This document shows positions 1 through 14,400 of a DNA stretch of 64,000 nucleotides, piece after piece (within the stretch, counting starts at the first letter, position 1; each line of letters opens with the position of its first letter). A program made the translations under genes and the position numbers. Below the pieces are notes generated by a model. That model saw only the letters and a list, made by a program, of their open reading frames with translations, ran no database searches and had not been told where the DNA came from. The DNA is from Myoxocephalus aenaeus (Eukaryota; Chordata; Actinopteri; Perciformes; Cottidae), in the NCBI GenBank assembly GCA_038501785.1, contig JBAMJR010000047.1, positions 2,389,001 to 2,453,000 of the forward strand. The letters run 5' to 3'.

Positions 1-393
1 TTCCTGGTGTCACATAAGGACATCACAGAAAATAAGGACCAGGACCATGGCAATGAATCTGATACTGGTGAGAAAAAGCTTGGAGAGGAAAGTGAGGCAT
101 TTTCCAATTCCACTATAATTCACATGAAATGATCCAATAGAGGCTTTGCTGCCGGGGCACGAATATATCAGCAGACATGACGGGTGATATTGTGAAGGGG
201 GTTCAGGAGCAGTCGCCAAGTAAATAACAGATTCTGCTTTTTCAGCAAAAACTGTGCATCAGTTTTATTTTCTAAATTAGTAATAAATAATTCATACGTT
301 ACAGTTTCTAGATCTAAGTTCGGGAGCCACGGATTCGTTCAGTTGCAGTTTTTTTCCACCACGTCTCTCTCATTTTTGTGTCCTTGTTTTCAG
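1..393 (+). other. Intron of the ELK channel gene (3' part)
   Basis: This leads into a pyrimidine-rich acceptor (tccttgttttcag) just before the first exon in the window. The next exon base completes a codon begun upstream. I see no exon in this stretch, so the PAS-domain exons must lie before base 1. Confidence 0.8.
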
Positions 394-2522
394 ACGAGGA
401 AACCGGCCTGGAGGTCCACCAGATCAGCCGCCCTCCAGGTTTGAACATGGAGCGCCGCCGCAGTCGCGCCGTCCTCTACCAGCTGTCTGGGCACCTCCAG
501 AAACAGGACAAAACCAAGAGCAAGCTGAAGATCAACAACGTGAGACTTGCTTTCTCACATACCTTCGGTTCTCGTTAGGTTTTTACCTCCCCTGCGGAGA
601 ATGTAGATTATTTGGCGACAGCAGATTAGTTTTACACACTTGCATTGCTGAAAGGGGCAATTTGCCACACAACTTCATTTGCATTCATTTCAAAGTCAAT
701 AACACTAAAACGTGTAAATTCAAGCACTGGGATGAGACTAAATGTGCCCCGGCAGTGTGATCTTAATGACCCAGCATACTGGAGGGAAGAAATTACCATA
801 ATATTAATTGTGGGGCCGGTTGATCAGGTATCATAGTTAACAGGTTTCATCCTCTTGCATCAGCAGCTGTTAACTTGATGCTTATGTGCAACACTAGAGA
901 CATTTGTATTATTTCGCTACTACGCACATACACGAGTTGACTGACGGCGAAGGCAAATCATTTCAAAGTATGACCAATTAAATTAGATTTGCCTCTGAAT
1001 TATGTGGAATTCAAACCATGCAACGTCTCAACTGAAGTCTTGAATAATATTACTCTACCAACAGTAGCAGTGCTGCTAATGGTAATGAAATATTCATGCT
1101 GACTGGTGGGGATATTCTCAAATCAATTATTGATCAATTTATATAAAAAAAATATACCCTAATACGGGAGATATGTCCTTATCAATAATTTCTGTGCGTC
1201 TTTCATCCAGAGTGTTCTTGGAGCAAACGTGAACCCGGTCCCGGAGTACAAGGTGGCGGACATCCAGAGGTCTCGTTTCATCCTCCTTCACTACGGTGCG
1301 TTCAAGGCCGGCTGGGATTGGCTGATCTTGTTGGCCACCTTCTACGTCGCCGTCACCGTTCCCTATAACGTCTGTTTCACCGCGGTGGAGATAAGAGAGG
1401 ACGGCGCCTCCGCAGCACGTAACCCTCCGAGTGTCAGCGACATCTTGGTGGAGATACTTTTCATCATCGGTAAAGCTGCTTTAAAAAAATAAATATTTTA
1501 ACAGGTTTTGTTCTTTTTTATCAGAGAAACTATATTGATATAGCTGCACAGGCAATACTTGTTAGGTAAATAAAGTCATTGTTTTGGCATTTTTACATGG
1601 AATTTATCAACAATAAGAAAGAATATCACCAGACTTGTGCTTAAAGTAACACGTCTCGGGTTATTTCCATTTCTCAGGTTCTTTCTATCATCAGTTTCAG
1701 GGGAAACTCTTTTCTGGTTTATATAATCCAATCAAGCAACCCTTAAACCACCACTCCTTCTCTCTTAATTGGCCCAGTTAGCTGCACCACCGTCTGCATT
1801 GACTCCAAATCCTCCTGACACACAAGAGCCGTATGCAAATGTCTCCTCCTTAACGATCTCCACTTCCTCTCCACTTTGCTTCAACCTGCCCTCTCTGCTC
1901 TGACAACCAAGTCCACTAATCCCGCCTGAGGAAGGCTTGTTAAAGGAACCTGGATCAGTGTTCCCTGTATATATGTAGGTTAGCCTGATGTAAGCCGTAC
2001 AGATTGGACTGTATTGACTGCAAAAAACCTCAGCTAGTCTCACAAATCATTGGGTTTATACTAAAAATATTCTTGTTGAGGTTTGGAGACACTGTCAAAT
2101 ATTCAACAGTGGGCTTGGAGTATATATGGGAATCAGGATGCATAACTTTAAAGGAATAAAAAAAATGTAGGGGACACATTGAGATGAGAAGATGTATAGC
2201 TCTCTCATGAAATCAAAACCAGCAGCCTCCTTGGCTGAGCACGAAAAGTGGAAACAAGGAAGAGCCTGAGTCTGCTTTGTAACGAAAAAGAGGTTTTGAA
2301 AAAGAAAATGTATTAGAGGGACAAATATAAGGTGTTGATTAGTTCGCCTTGTGTGCCAGATATCGTGCTGAACTTCCGCACCACCTTCGTGAGCACATCT
2401 GGCCAAGTCGTGTACGACGCCCGCTGCATCTGCATTCACTACGTCACATCCTGGCTGTTTGTGGACCTGATCGCCGCCTTGCCCTTTGACCTGCTCTACG
2501 CCTTCAATATCAGTGTGGTGGG

Positions 2523-2584
<62 letters not shown>

Positions 2585-3997
2585 TCTACACATACAGATA
2601 GTGACAGATAGCGCTGCCAGTGTTAAAAGACGTCATTCTCTTATCAATAGCACTCTCCTGCTGTTCGATTCTCGCTCAACATTGATTTAATAAGACGATG
2701 ACAGAGCCTGCAAATGTTATGCTGCACAGATAAGAAACTAAGAGCCGCAGTCAGCAAACTTGTTTTTTATTTTTGACTTTTTCTTCCATCATTTTCTGAA
2801 ATTGTGCTCTCAGTATTTGCTGTTTCGGCTTCAAGGGAAGAAGACTGAGAGTCTTAGCTCCCACAAGAAACTCATTATTAGGTAACCGGTAATTAAACTG
2901 ATGAACGAGTATGCTGAGGACAAATTACAGATGGAAGCAAATAGATTAGCCGGATGATGTAGTGTGCAGAGCTCTGAAACAGCGCGATAGATACCAGATC
3001 ATTGAATCTGAAGGAACACAAGATTATTAGATTGTAATAAGAACGAGGAAAGTGTTAATTGTGTTCATTTTTTCTAACATTTCGTCACCCTTTGCTTGAC
3101 AACAGGTCATGTGAGGAGCTTGCAGTTTTGTCTACGACTGAATTAAATTCCCTGAATGGATCCATATCCAGATATCGAGATAATGAAATCCAATCTGAGG
3201 AAGGTTGTAATTCATGGTGATGAAAGCGGAGCGGTTTCAATTAACAGACCACTTATTGGGCACTGAAACAAGCAGGGAATTGCCAGTGCAGTAAATATAG
3301 AGGTGAGGGAGAAAATCAATAAACGGATGATGTTTGATCAGGCAATCCTTACCTCAGGCAGACCACGGGCATTTTTCCAGTCCAAGATGATAATGGCAGT
3401 GATTTCCTCTCAATGGATTCTGTGGTAAAAGCTCCAGATGAAAGTTTTCGGTGTTCTGAAGTATTTTTAATCCCATTTGAGCTGCAAGGTTCAGACAATC
3501 TGTGGAGCAACTTTTACACATGTGGTCCCCCGGTGACACAGCTCACTGTCATGATGTCTGATTTAAATTCTCAGTGTGCATGGGTGGTTTCTAATTGGCT
3601 CCAGATGGGAAACTTTGAAGATTATACACAACATTCATACCTTTAAACCCATGACTCCTCTCTCTCTCTCGCAGAACTTCGGGGTTCACCTGCTGAAGAC
3701 GGTGCGCCTCCTCCGCCTCTTGCGTCTCCTACAGAAGCTGGATCGTTACTCCCAGTACAGCGCCGTGGTCCTCACCCTGCTCATGTCCACGTTCGCCCTA
3801 CTTGGCCATTGGATGGCGTGCGTCTGGTACTTCATTGGACGCAGCGAGATCGAGAGTAATAGCCCCGCCTCCTGGGATATAGGTGTGTGTCTGTTGCAAC
3901 TTCATGGCAGAATATTTAATGGTTGGAAAGATGGAGACCAAAACTGTATGATTTTAGCCGATTCTGAGTATGAAGACATGGTTGAATGCTCACAGCC

Positions 3998-4079
<82 letters not shown>

Positions 4080-7000
4080 ATCTCCGTTTACTGAGGAAAC
4101 ACTTCTAATTATGGTGATCTGTCTACTCCTACTGTGCTCAGCGGTGCCAAACAACAAGCATACTGTGAGGTGCAATGTGGAATGAGACTGGAGGAGACTA
4201 GAGGGGTAACAGTGGTGGTGGTGGGGGGAATATACAGGAAAAGGCCTCCACTGATGACGGCTACGGCTCAGTGGTTTGCAGAGGTTGCAATGTTAACTAC
4301 AGTTCACAGAGGAAAATGTTGTCCTGTATATGAATTCATATTCCCGTCACTACTTCCTGTTTAGTCTGGCTCCCATGCTGGTCTTGTCGTGCCCTACTCT
4401 TTCTTCTGGCTAATTAAATGTCAAAACTTGACATGTATTGATTACATATGGTCTAGTTAATCAAGTTTAAAATAGCCAATATACGCATGTGATATCCATC
4501 ACAATGGGTGCTGAGTCAAGTTTAAAAACCAAGAATATATAAAAACAATTGCAGAAAATAGTTGCAAAAACACAGACAAGCAGACAAATCTAGAAACCGT
4601 TTGCACCATCATGTGTAAATGCAAATGAAAGCTGACATTTTCTGGCCTGTACCAGCACTGAAGTGATTGCTCTGCCCTTCCAGCCTTGTTACCGCTGCCA
4701 ATGAAGCCTTCTAGTCGAGGTAATCTAACGAGGGATCTCATTAAACTGACAAACTCTTATGGACCCTCTTCCCGCCAGGCTGGCTCCATGAACTGGCCAA
4801 ACGCCTGGGAACGCCATACTTCCTGGCACCGCTGACCTCCCTGTTGGGAGTCTCTGATTCGACTCAAGGCACCGTGGCAGCAGCACTGACCAATTACAGC
4901 CAGTGGAACGGCTCTGGGTTAGAGCCGCTAAACGGGGCCGGTTTGCTGGGCTCGGGCCAATGGAACGGCAGCAGGACCAGAGCGAGGACGCCCAGCGGCT
5001 CGGGGACGACGCTGAGCGGCGGCCCATCTGTCAGGAGCTCCTACGTGACGTCGCTGTACTTTGCCCTGAGCAGCCTGACCAGTGTGGGCTTCGGCAACGT
5101 TTCAGCCAACACAGACTCTGAGAAGATCTTCTCCATCTGCACCATGCTGATCGGAGGTGGGATGAGCACCAAAGCACCTTAAACTGCTCATCTTGTAAAC
5201 ATATAACGGAACAATGGCAGACGTCTTTTTTATCGGTCGGTGCTTTTGTCTGTTTGTCTGCAGCATTAATGCACGCTGTGGTGTTTGGAAATGTGACCGC
5301 CATCATCCAGAGGATGTACTCACGCCGCTCCCTCTACACAACCCGCACCAAGGACCTGAAGGACTTCATCCGGGTGCACCGGCTGCCCAAGGCCCTTGAG
5401 CAACGCATGATGGAGTGTTTCCAGACGACCTGGTCTGTCAACAATGGTATCGACGTCAGCGAGGTAGGAGGGACTGATCAAGATAATTAAGTGATTAAAT
5501 ATCTTTCCCACGAGGGGATGTGAACATATGATGTTACTCTACGAGGCAAACCTATTTCTGAAATTGTGCGACTGTTCCTTTAACTTTCTGAGATGGTTAT
5601 ATGACCTTTGTGGCTCTGATTGACCCTGTCAGTAACAATGAGATCAACTGGCTTGGCCTCTAAAATAGAAAGTCCAAATCAGGCGACGTGTCCTCCGAGC
5701 AGACTAAAGAAACGGCTCAAAGTCACTGAGAGGATTTTGGTTTTGTTTTGGGTTCTATGAAACGGGGGAATGGGGGCAGCTATCTTAATTTCATGGATTA
5801 ATGACTTCATGGACTCTAAACTGGCTCTGGATGTGTTTTACCATGGCTTTAAATTGAGATAATCCTTTTTTAAAGAGATAACATGATGGGGGACAGACAC
5901 TAATACTTTAAGGTAATATCAAACAACTTTCCCTTGCAAAGACTTTTACTTTGGGTCTCCGTTGCACATAAAATGGGAATGCTCAATAAATACTATTGTA
6001 TAGTGTTGCATTTTCTGTAATGAATGACATTTGAGTAACAAACCTCATCCAGAAATTGTCATGCATGTTTTAGTTAGTTGTGACTAAGTGAAAGGTTTTA
6101 TTTTGCCTGTTTCCACCACCTTCCCACACAGTCGCATTCAAATGATGACACACAAAGGGAGGACTAATAGAGGGATTCATCAGTAGCGTGCAGTCATAGA
6201 AATCCAATAGTGCTTTGTGTATCTTTGTTTCACTGCAAAGGGGAAATGTGTCCTTCTCTTTCCCTTCACAGCTACTGAAGGACTTCCCGGATGAGCTGAG
6301 GGCCGACATCGCAATGCATCTGAATAATGAGCTGCTGCAGCTGCCGCTGTTTGAATCGGCCAGCAGGGGGTGTCTGCGCTCCCTCTCCCTCATCATCAAG
6401 ACCTCCTTTTGTGCACCTGGCGAGTTCCTCATACGGCAGGGCGACGCCCTCCAGGCTATCTACTTCGTATGCTCTGGCTCCATGGAAGTACTGAAGGACA
6501 ACACTGTGCTGGCCATTCTCGGTAAGTAACAAATAATTACATACTGTGTTAAAGTATATATTAATTCATGGTTTATTGTTTATTTTTATGAATTAGCTGT
6601 TTTAGTAAAACTAATATAACTATCGATCAAGCCATCAAAAACACATAATGGTTTCTTAAAGTGACCCACATATACATTTAAATTTATGCTGCTACATTGA
6701 CATTATAAATGCTAATTTTCGATAACTTAATACATAATAATATACAATGCAATACACACCCCATATCACAAAGCCAACACCATTGAGGTTCAGCACCACG
6801 GACAGCACCCTGCTCCATCCATCCAGTCATCCTCCACACTAACTCTTCTGAGAGACCTGCTCAGAGCCAGGTTAAATAAGTAGGAAAGCACATCAATGGC
6901 CTCTGCTTGTGGGGGTTTTGGGCCAATCCTCCTGTTGGACCTGCAGTCTAAGTGAGTCATTTTGCTACCTGAATCATGAAGGGCTTCTCTGTCTTGGACT

Positions 7001-10000
7001 CCAAACCGTAGAAGCCCTCCTAGATTCCGGCAGTAAAGTGACTCAGACTCCGCCGTCTACGTCCAAGTGCTGCAAGAAGAAGAAGAAGATGGCGTATAAA
7101 CTAATCTGCAAGCCGCAGACAAGTATTCAAGTATCCTTGCTAAGTGGCATTGAAATTGTTATTATTTTTACTGGAAAAGGTTCATGGTTCATATTTGATG
7201 ACAGATGGGTTGGGAGAATATAAAAAGCTATAGCCAATATTGTGCTTTGTAGTTCATTCACAAAATATGCTGGAGCAACAGCATGAAGTGCTTTTTAAGA
7301 ATATTCTGCAGACTTTTACTCCTGAGGAAGTTATTAGACATCCAGCATTAAATAATCACCCAGATAGTTGTTATGAGGAGGAACATGATGAAGGAGAGCA
7401 GCCTAGTGCTACAATATGCTACAATAACCCAAATAAACTGCCCCTGTGAGCAAACACGTCACGCCCCATCAAGTGAAAGATGGCGTTTGTCCCAGAGACT
7501 GATGGGACAAGTTGGGTAGAAGCCTGAGGAACAACATGGAATCCACTTTTTTTTTATTTATTTTTGCCACTTGGTGAACAAACTTTAAACATAACATTGA
7601 CAAATAAGTTGTCATGGCTAATGCTAGACATGCTTACACATCCAGCAGACACGGTGTCATATTTCTGGGCTCCTGTTCAATATTTACCCAAATTCTAGTT
7701 GTGTTTTAGTCTCCACCAACTCCTGAGGGAAATATCTGTCTCTTCAGCTGATAAATACTTCACAGAGAACTTTGTCTGTCTGCAGAGGGTTTACTACATA
7801 TCATTATTATCTGTGGTTTAACTCCTTTTATATGACACATGTCTATATCAGAAAAAATATTGAAGCTTTACGTTACCATTTTTCATTTTTTACTATTAAT
7901 AATAACCTGGGACTGAGCAATTTAAACTATGCAAAATGACAACGCCAATAATCGAATAACACTCAAGTCACGTACAACATATTATGAATAGGTGGTAATA
8001 AATAAAGAGAAAAACTGCATGCCGTTTGCAATATTTGAGCCTTGAGAACCAGAAACCTACCTCCAGAATAAGAGAGCCTTGTCGTACAACAGTCCTTCCT
8101 CTCTGCAATGCATCGATGAAACAGAATACAGAAACACAAACAGACTCACAAACATCTCTGGAATCAGTTCAGCTCCATACAAAACAGTGGGAGCAAATTG
8201 GCAACACCGTTTTTTCACATTAGTAACTGCTGTAAATAATGAAGTTCTGCTGCCGATAGAATAAACTCATTAGCATGTTGCACACGCACACACAGTATGT
8301 TGACACACACACATTTCTCCAACAGACATCCAAACACTCTCTTGAGCCTCGTTTCTTCCCTCATGTTTCTCCTTCTCACACACACAAATTGTTTTGGCAT
8401 TGCCACATCAGATTTACAGCTGTGGAGAAAGCAGTGAGGTAGAGGGAGGGAGCAGAATAATACAACCCTTCTGTTGTGTTCACAACGCTGTATGACACAA
8501 ATATAAAATAGTCTCCCCATACACTCTACAGTGTGTTATTCTTAATAACTGCATGGGGTTGAGGGTGTTATCCCACGACAGTAAAAGTATCGTATATCCC
8601 CTCATGCATTGTAGTTCTTCCTGTAGGCTGCAACCAGTGGTGGAATAAGAATTAAGATTCTTTACTAAAGTAAAAGTACAAATACAACAATGAAAAGTAG
8701 TCCTTCATTTGAAATCGTACAGAAGCATGAAACTGTTATTTTAACATTTCAATAAATAGATGGCAATGCTTAGTTTTTCGTGTTTCCAGTGCATGATCAT
8801 GAAAATGCACTATTTACCGTACGACTATAGAACATATTGTAGTTAGTTAAATGCATCTGTTGCAATGCATTATGGTCATATCAGCTCTCAGGTTACGTGA
8901 CATCACATGTGCATTCCAGGTCGGGGCGACCTGATTGGCTCCGACTGTCTGACCCAGGAGGAAGTGATTAAGACCAACGCCTGTGTGAAGGCACTGACCT
9001 ACTGTGACCTGCAGTACATCAGCCTCAAAGGCCTCCGCGAGGTGCTCTGTCTCTACCCCGACTACGCCCAGAAGTTCGTCACTGAGATCCAGCACGACCT
9101 GACCTACAACCTCCGGGAGGGACACAACACTGAGGTACGAGAACGGTGCAGGCTTCTCTGATCTCCCCAAGCATGTGTGACATGAAGCTGCTTTTTGTTC
9201 TCCTTTTTAGTACCCCTGCAGTGAAAATCTTAGTTGTGAAGGTTAAATGCAAGTTAGGAACAAATAAACACATATAAGGTCAGAAAAGGGTTGCGGTGTC
9301 AATGCATCCATCAATTTCCCGCCACTTATCTGGGTCTGGGTGGAAGTGGCAGCAGGCTCCTCCTGAGGGATATGAAGATGTTCCCAGATGTGAGTCCCTC
9401 CAGCATGTTCTCAAGGATCTCCTCTCAGTGGAACATGCTCTGAACATCCCTCAGAGCATGCCTCTTCATCCTCATCCCTGCCTGGTAATGCAAACCCCTC
9501 CCTCTGACCGTCATCAGGTAGCACACAAAATACCAAGAAAAAGTAGCAACAAAAAACGAAAATAGTGGAGAGAACGTTTCTGTTTTTTTAATAATTTGTA
9601 GATGTATTATTATCACTATTCTTATTTCTATTACCACATTGCTAAGCATACAATCATCGTATCTAAATCTTCTTCTAAACGCCTTTAAGAAAACTCTGGG
9701 TGAATCATTCTGTTTTTTTAGATTACACTCAGCTGTGACCTCCTCCACCCATTTTACGCAATGCCAGAGTGATGCACTTGAAGGGGGATTAGCCATCTGG
9801 ACTGGGAATGAGGAAGAAGAGATGGAGTCTGCTTGAGATTCAGCCAACAGATAGAGACATTAACTAAACAAGGATGATTCAGATGCCAGGGATTTACAGA
9901 TGGATCTCAGCTGTAGCGTACACATGAATAACCAGCGTATACTGGAAATTACTCGGTCACATTTTCGCTGTGAGTAAGCTTGCTAATTAGAGCGGAGGTC

Positions 10001-11393
10001 CAAGAGAAATACCAGGGGACGAGACAGTACAGCACTATATACATGAAATATATTTCAATAAAATGGACTGTATACAAGGAAAAAGATGAGTAATGTTTTC
10101 AGCTGACCTGAAAAGAATGGATACAAAATTGTAAAGAGCGATTGATGACCCCCTATTCATTTCCTTTTTTTATTTTGTCCTCTTTTTGTCATTTACGGTT
10201 TATTGCCAATTTCATATCTAGTCTTGAAACATGTTGATTTCTGCTTGATGGTGAAAAAAAGTCCACCCTGATAGGCTGTAAATACACTTAGTTATAGTCC
10301 ATTTAAATGTAATAATAAACAGCTTATCTATCAAAATGAGTGAAGAAAAATGAGCAGATGCAGGTAAATAAAAGGATGCAGTTAATTTATGCAAAAATGA
10401 GTGACGTTTGCGGCTATTATTTGAGCCCGACTGTCAAACCTCACTTGGCTTTTTTATGTTTTCATCCAATTTTCAAGCAGCTAAAGCAAAGGTTAAATGC
10501 CACAAAAACACTATGTAAATTGGTTGTGCTTAGAAGTAGAAAAATAACGTCCTGAACAGAGAGTAGCGTGAATATAAAGCGCATATAATCTGTCAACAAA
10601 GAAAGCTGCAAATAGTGCTGTTTATTGTCATCTAACTAAAATAGAAAATAGTGGTTATTTTACTACATTAGAAGTGGCCGAGTAATATGCAACAATACAC
10701 CAATAATACGGCTGCTCCTCAATGTTCTTTGTCTCATTTCCTTGGGATTATGTTGGGAATATCAACAAAGACTTACTTAATAATTACTTTCCTCTCTCCT
10801 ACTGCTTCTCTTCTCTACTCTCCTTTTCTCATAATTTTTCTTCCCTCTTCTCCAACTGTTTCTCTTATTATTGATCCTGTATTGGGCCCTGTGGCATTCA
10901 TTTATCCTCCCCATCTCTTCCGCTCCTGAATATTCAGTCCTTCAAGGTAGTTTGAAGATCCCATCTACTCTTTGCAAAGTAAAAAAAAAAATCGATGGTT
11001 GTTATGGTACCACGTTTTATTTCAGCCGCATAGCTGCTCCATTTATGTTGTATTCTGTACAACTGATAGGAATTGTTGACATTTTGGGAAACATGCTTGT
11101 TTAACATGCTTGTCATGAATAATTGTATAGGTTCACTCTCATGTCTGTTTGTTATGTGTAAAGCTGGAGCCAGGAGACGTTATTCAGCCACATTTAACAA
11201 AAGGAAATAAAGTGCAGGAGAGAAAATACATCAACTGAAGGCACGCACAAAACAACTAAATGAACTAAATGAAGCTCCAGAGACTCCAAACTCAACTGAT
11301 TGTTTCCCCAAAAAAATCAGAGCAAGTTGTTGAAAACAAACTCAACAAAACTGAAAAAAATTTGTTCACACAACTCAAATGTACCCTTGATAT

Positions 11394-11490
<97 letters not shown>

Positions 11491-14400
11491 TATGCCAGCG
11501 ACATCAGTTGTTTATCCTCCACTGAGCACGGCGTGGGACTAAAAATAGCGCTGTCAGAGAAGAGGGGGAGGGGCAAGTCATCCCCCTAAAAATAGAACAA
11601 CAACCAGATGGAGGCGAGACCAGAAAACATCAGGATGAAAGGAAGCTGCAGGGGGAAGGAAGAGGAAGGAAGAGGAAGGAAGCTCTGCGACATTTGCATT
11701 CACGTGCCGACACACACACACTCTGCAGAGATTCACACATGCAGCTCTCACACAGCAACATACCACAACACAGCCCATTTGTCCTTGCTGATTCAGAATG
11801 ATACACACACACACACACACACACACATGCTCACCCACATGTAAATTACATGCTATGTTGATTACATGTTGACCCATTTCACATCTCAGTGTGCAGTGAG
11901 CATATTTCTACATCTATCACATGCAACTCTTTCTTTACGCCTGCAAAGACACGCGCATAATTGGCTGATGATGTTATAGTGGCATGCTGCAAATCAAGGG
12001 TGCCACGTGCAGCAGCTCACACACACACACACACACACACACGCTGAAATTCAAAACATTCACTTCTCCGCTCGGTACCCTGCAGGCAAACCACTGCTAA
12101 AATTAAACCTCTGCGATCTAAAAATACCAGCCGGGCACGTGAGCCAAAGACAAGATGGGGGAGACAACAAACGCAGGGGAGAGAAGGGGAAGGGTGGTGG
12201 CAACAGGGTGGGAGGGGAGGAGGAGGACAGGGTGAATGGGATTTGTTTGCCAGTTTTTTTAATCAGCTTTAAATTACAGAGAAGATGCATGGAATACAAT
12301 GCCAATAACCTTCCACCAGCCACCACAATCTGACTGCAGGGATTTTACTTTGAAAGGACCATCTGTTAAGATGTCACTTGTTAGGAGTCATAAAGATCCA
12401 CAAAGGTTCATCTTTCAGCAGAGATTATAGAAATCCTTTGCAGGAGCTGAATGTCTTTGGGAGTGAATGGCGCTGGCGCTCGCTTGCTTTTGAATGAGAG
12501 CGCTCCTTCGCAGCGCTGCTGACAGACTGAATGGCGACCAGCAGCATTGCAGCTATTGCAAATGACTACTGCTCACACTGAGGGACGCTTTCAGTGGCTC
12601 GACAGCTCCCCCTCTGGTCACAGCTTAACCGCAACATTCCTGACAAAAAAACGGCACACTAATAAGCAGGTGTTAAGTCTGTAGTGTGTTCCCACTGGAA
12701 AGGCTGCAAACTTATCCTGAAAACTGGATGCATATTTTTTTTTTTTAAGATTATTTTGTTGTGTTCTGCTCTGTTTTTCACTCCTCAGGCAGACTGCGAG
12801 AGCAACGGAGGGATCGTGAAGAAGCTTCCATCCATCAAGGAGGTCGAGGAGGGCTCAGGGTCCGAGGGCGAGCACTCCCCTCTCCCCAAGATGCCTCCGC
12901 TGGGCCGGCTGGGCCGAGGCCTGCGGTCCCCCCTGCGCTCCCCTCTCCGCTCTCCGCTGCTGCCGCCGAGAGCCTTCAGAGCGGCGAGCAATCACATCCG
13001 GCCCACCAGCCTGCAGATCCCCGTGGTGAGCTTCAGCTGCCTGCAGCCGGACCTCAGCCCTCGGTGAGGAACCGCTCATTGATTTACCGACTGGGGTAAA
13101 GTCGTTAACTCGTTCATTCAGGGGCAGTGAACCGCTGCGGGAGTTTGACTTGCACTCTTTATGACTTATGGCATTATTCATCAACACAAACATACATGGA
13201 GTCCCTGGAGAGGTGGCATCAGACGCTGGTGCAGATTTATGAGGGAGCACAAATCTGCAATCATGCAAAGCCGACATCACAGTATTACATTCGTTCATTA
13301 TCTTTTCAAAGGAAATATATTTGTTTAACTTTTGAACCCCAAAACCCATCTGCGGGTTTCAAAGGCATGTTTTATTTAAACAATCTGTAAAACTACACCA
13401 TTTATCACAGCCAGAAGCTTTAAAAAACGACATTATTGTCAAGTTGTGATCTTCCCGTTGGTCCTTGAACACATCATGTGTGACAAACTCTTCTGTCAGA
13501 AAAAGCAACAAAATGTAACCTTAAAATTGCATTTTTGGCATTGTTACTGTGTTGTACTGCACAAGAGAGCTAGCTCTCATTCTAGCAATGATTGCGTGTT
13601 TCCATGGAGGTACAGGATTTATATATCGCAGTATGAAACGAGGCTACAGAAATAAAAAATGTGACGGAAGCAAAAGAAACGCCCAAAAAGTGCTTGGTGG
13701 TTCAGAGGGTTAAAGGATCTTAATCAGGGTCCTGGAGATGAGAAAGTATGATTTTGTATATATATATATATGTATGATTAGGTTATTAATAGCTCTGCAG
13801 CCTATCTGACAGTTGAATACCACAGAAGAAGAAGCTTCATATGAAATACTGCTCTTAGATTTGGTGAGTGAATGTTTTTGTCGCTTTGGAGACTAAACCA
13901 GTGTCTAGTTTGTGTTTATGAATAATGTAAGGCCACGAGGGACGTGTGGTATCTTGTACTGTGTGTACTGTGGTTTCCTATTTTATTTTCCTTCCCGTCC
14001 AGTGTGAAATACATCGACTCACTCTTCCTGTTCGTCCTCAGGTTTGTTGATGGGATCGAGACAGAAAACCAACGCGGTTCAGCCCAGAAGTTTGATTTTT
14101 CTCCCAGTGCAACTCACAGTTTCCTCCCCAGCCCGGATTCAGCTGCCTCAGGTTAACACGCACACAAACACACACTGGACGGTCTGCAGAGCTGCAAAGA
14201 CAATTTTTCTTTAATGAATCGCTATTTATTCTGAATCATAAATCAGCTGTTGAAATTTAAATGTATTTCTGTACCTGTCCACAGGCGCCCATGAAGAGGA
14301 TGACACTATGCAGACTATCGCGAAGCTAAAACACGAGGTAATGCTCATCATACTGAGTTATTACAGAGGAAAAACTGTAATATGTATATATATGTTTGAC

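Larger units (their letters stand above)
9135..12788 (+). other. Largest ELK-gene intron in the window
   Basis: This 3.65 kb intron lies between the cyclic-nucleotide-domain exon and the C-terminal tail exons. It holds a decayed interspersed repeat (about 9303-9480), a fragment of a second repeat (about 11065-11105) and CA arrays at 11395-11487, 11802-11826 and 12019-12042. I found no exon with channel similarity in it. Confidence 0.7.

Noticed and set aside
6359..6372. CTCF-like motif CCAGCAGGGGGTGT in an ELK exon
   Set aside because: The bases encode conserved channel residues (ASRGCL), so the match is explained by coding constraint.
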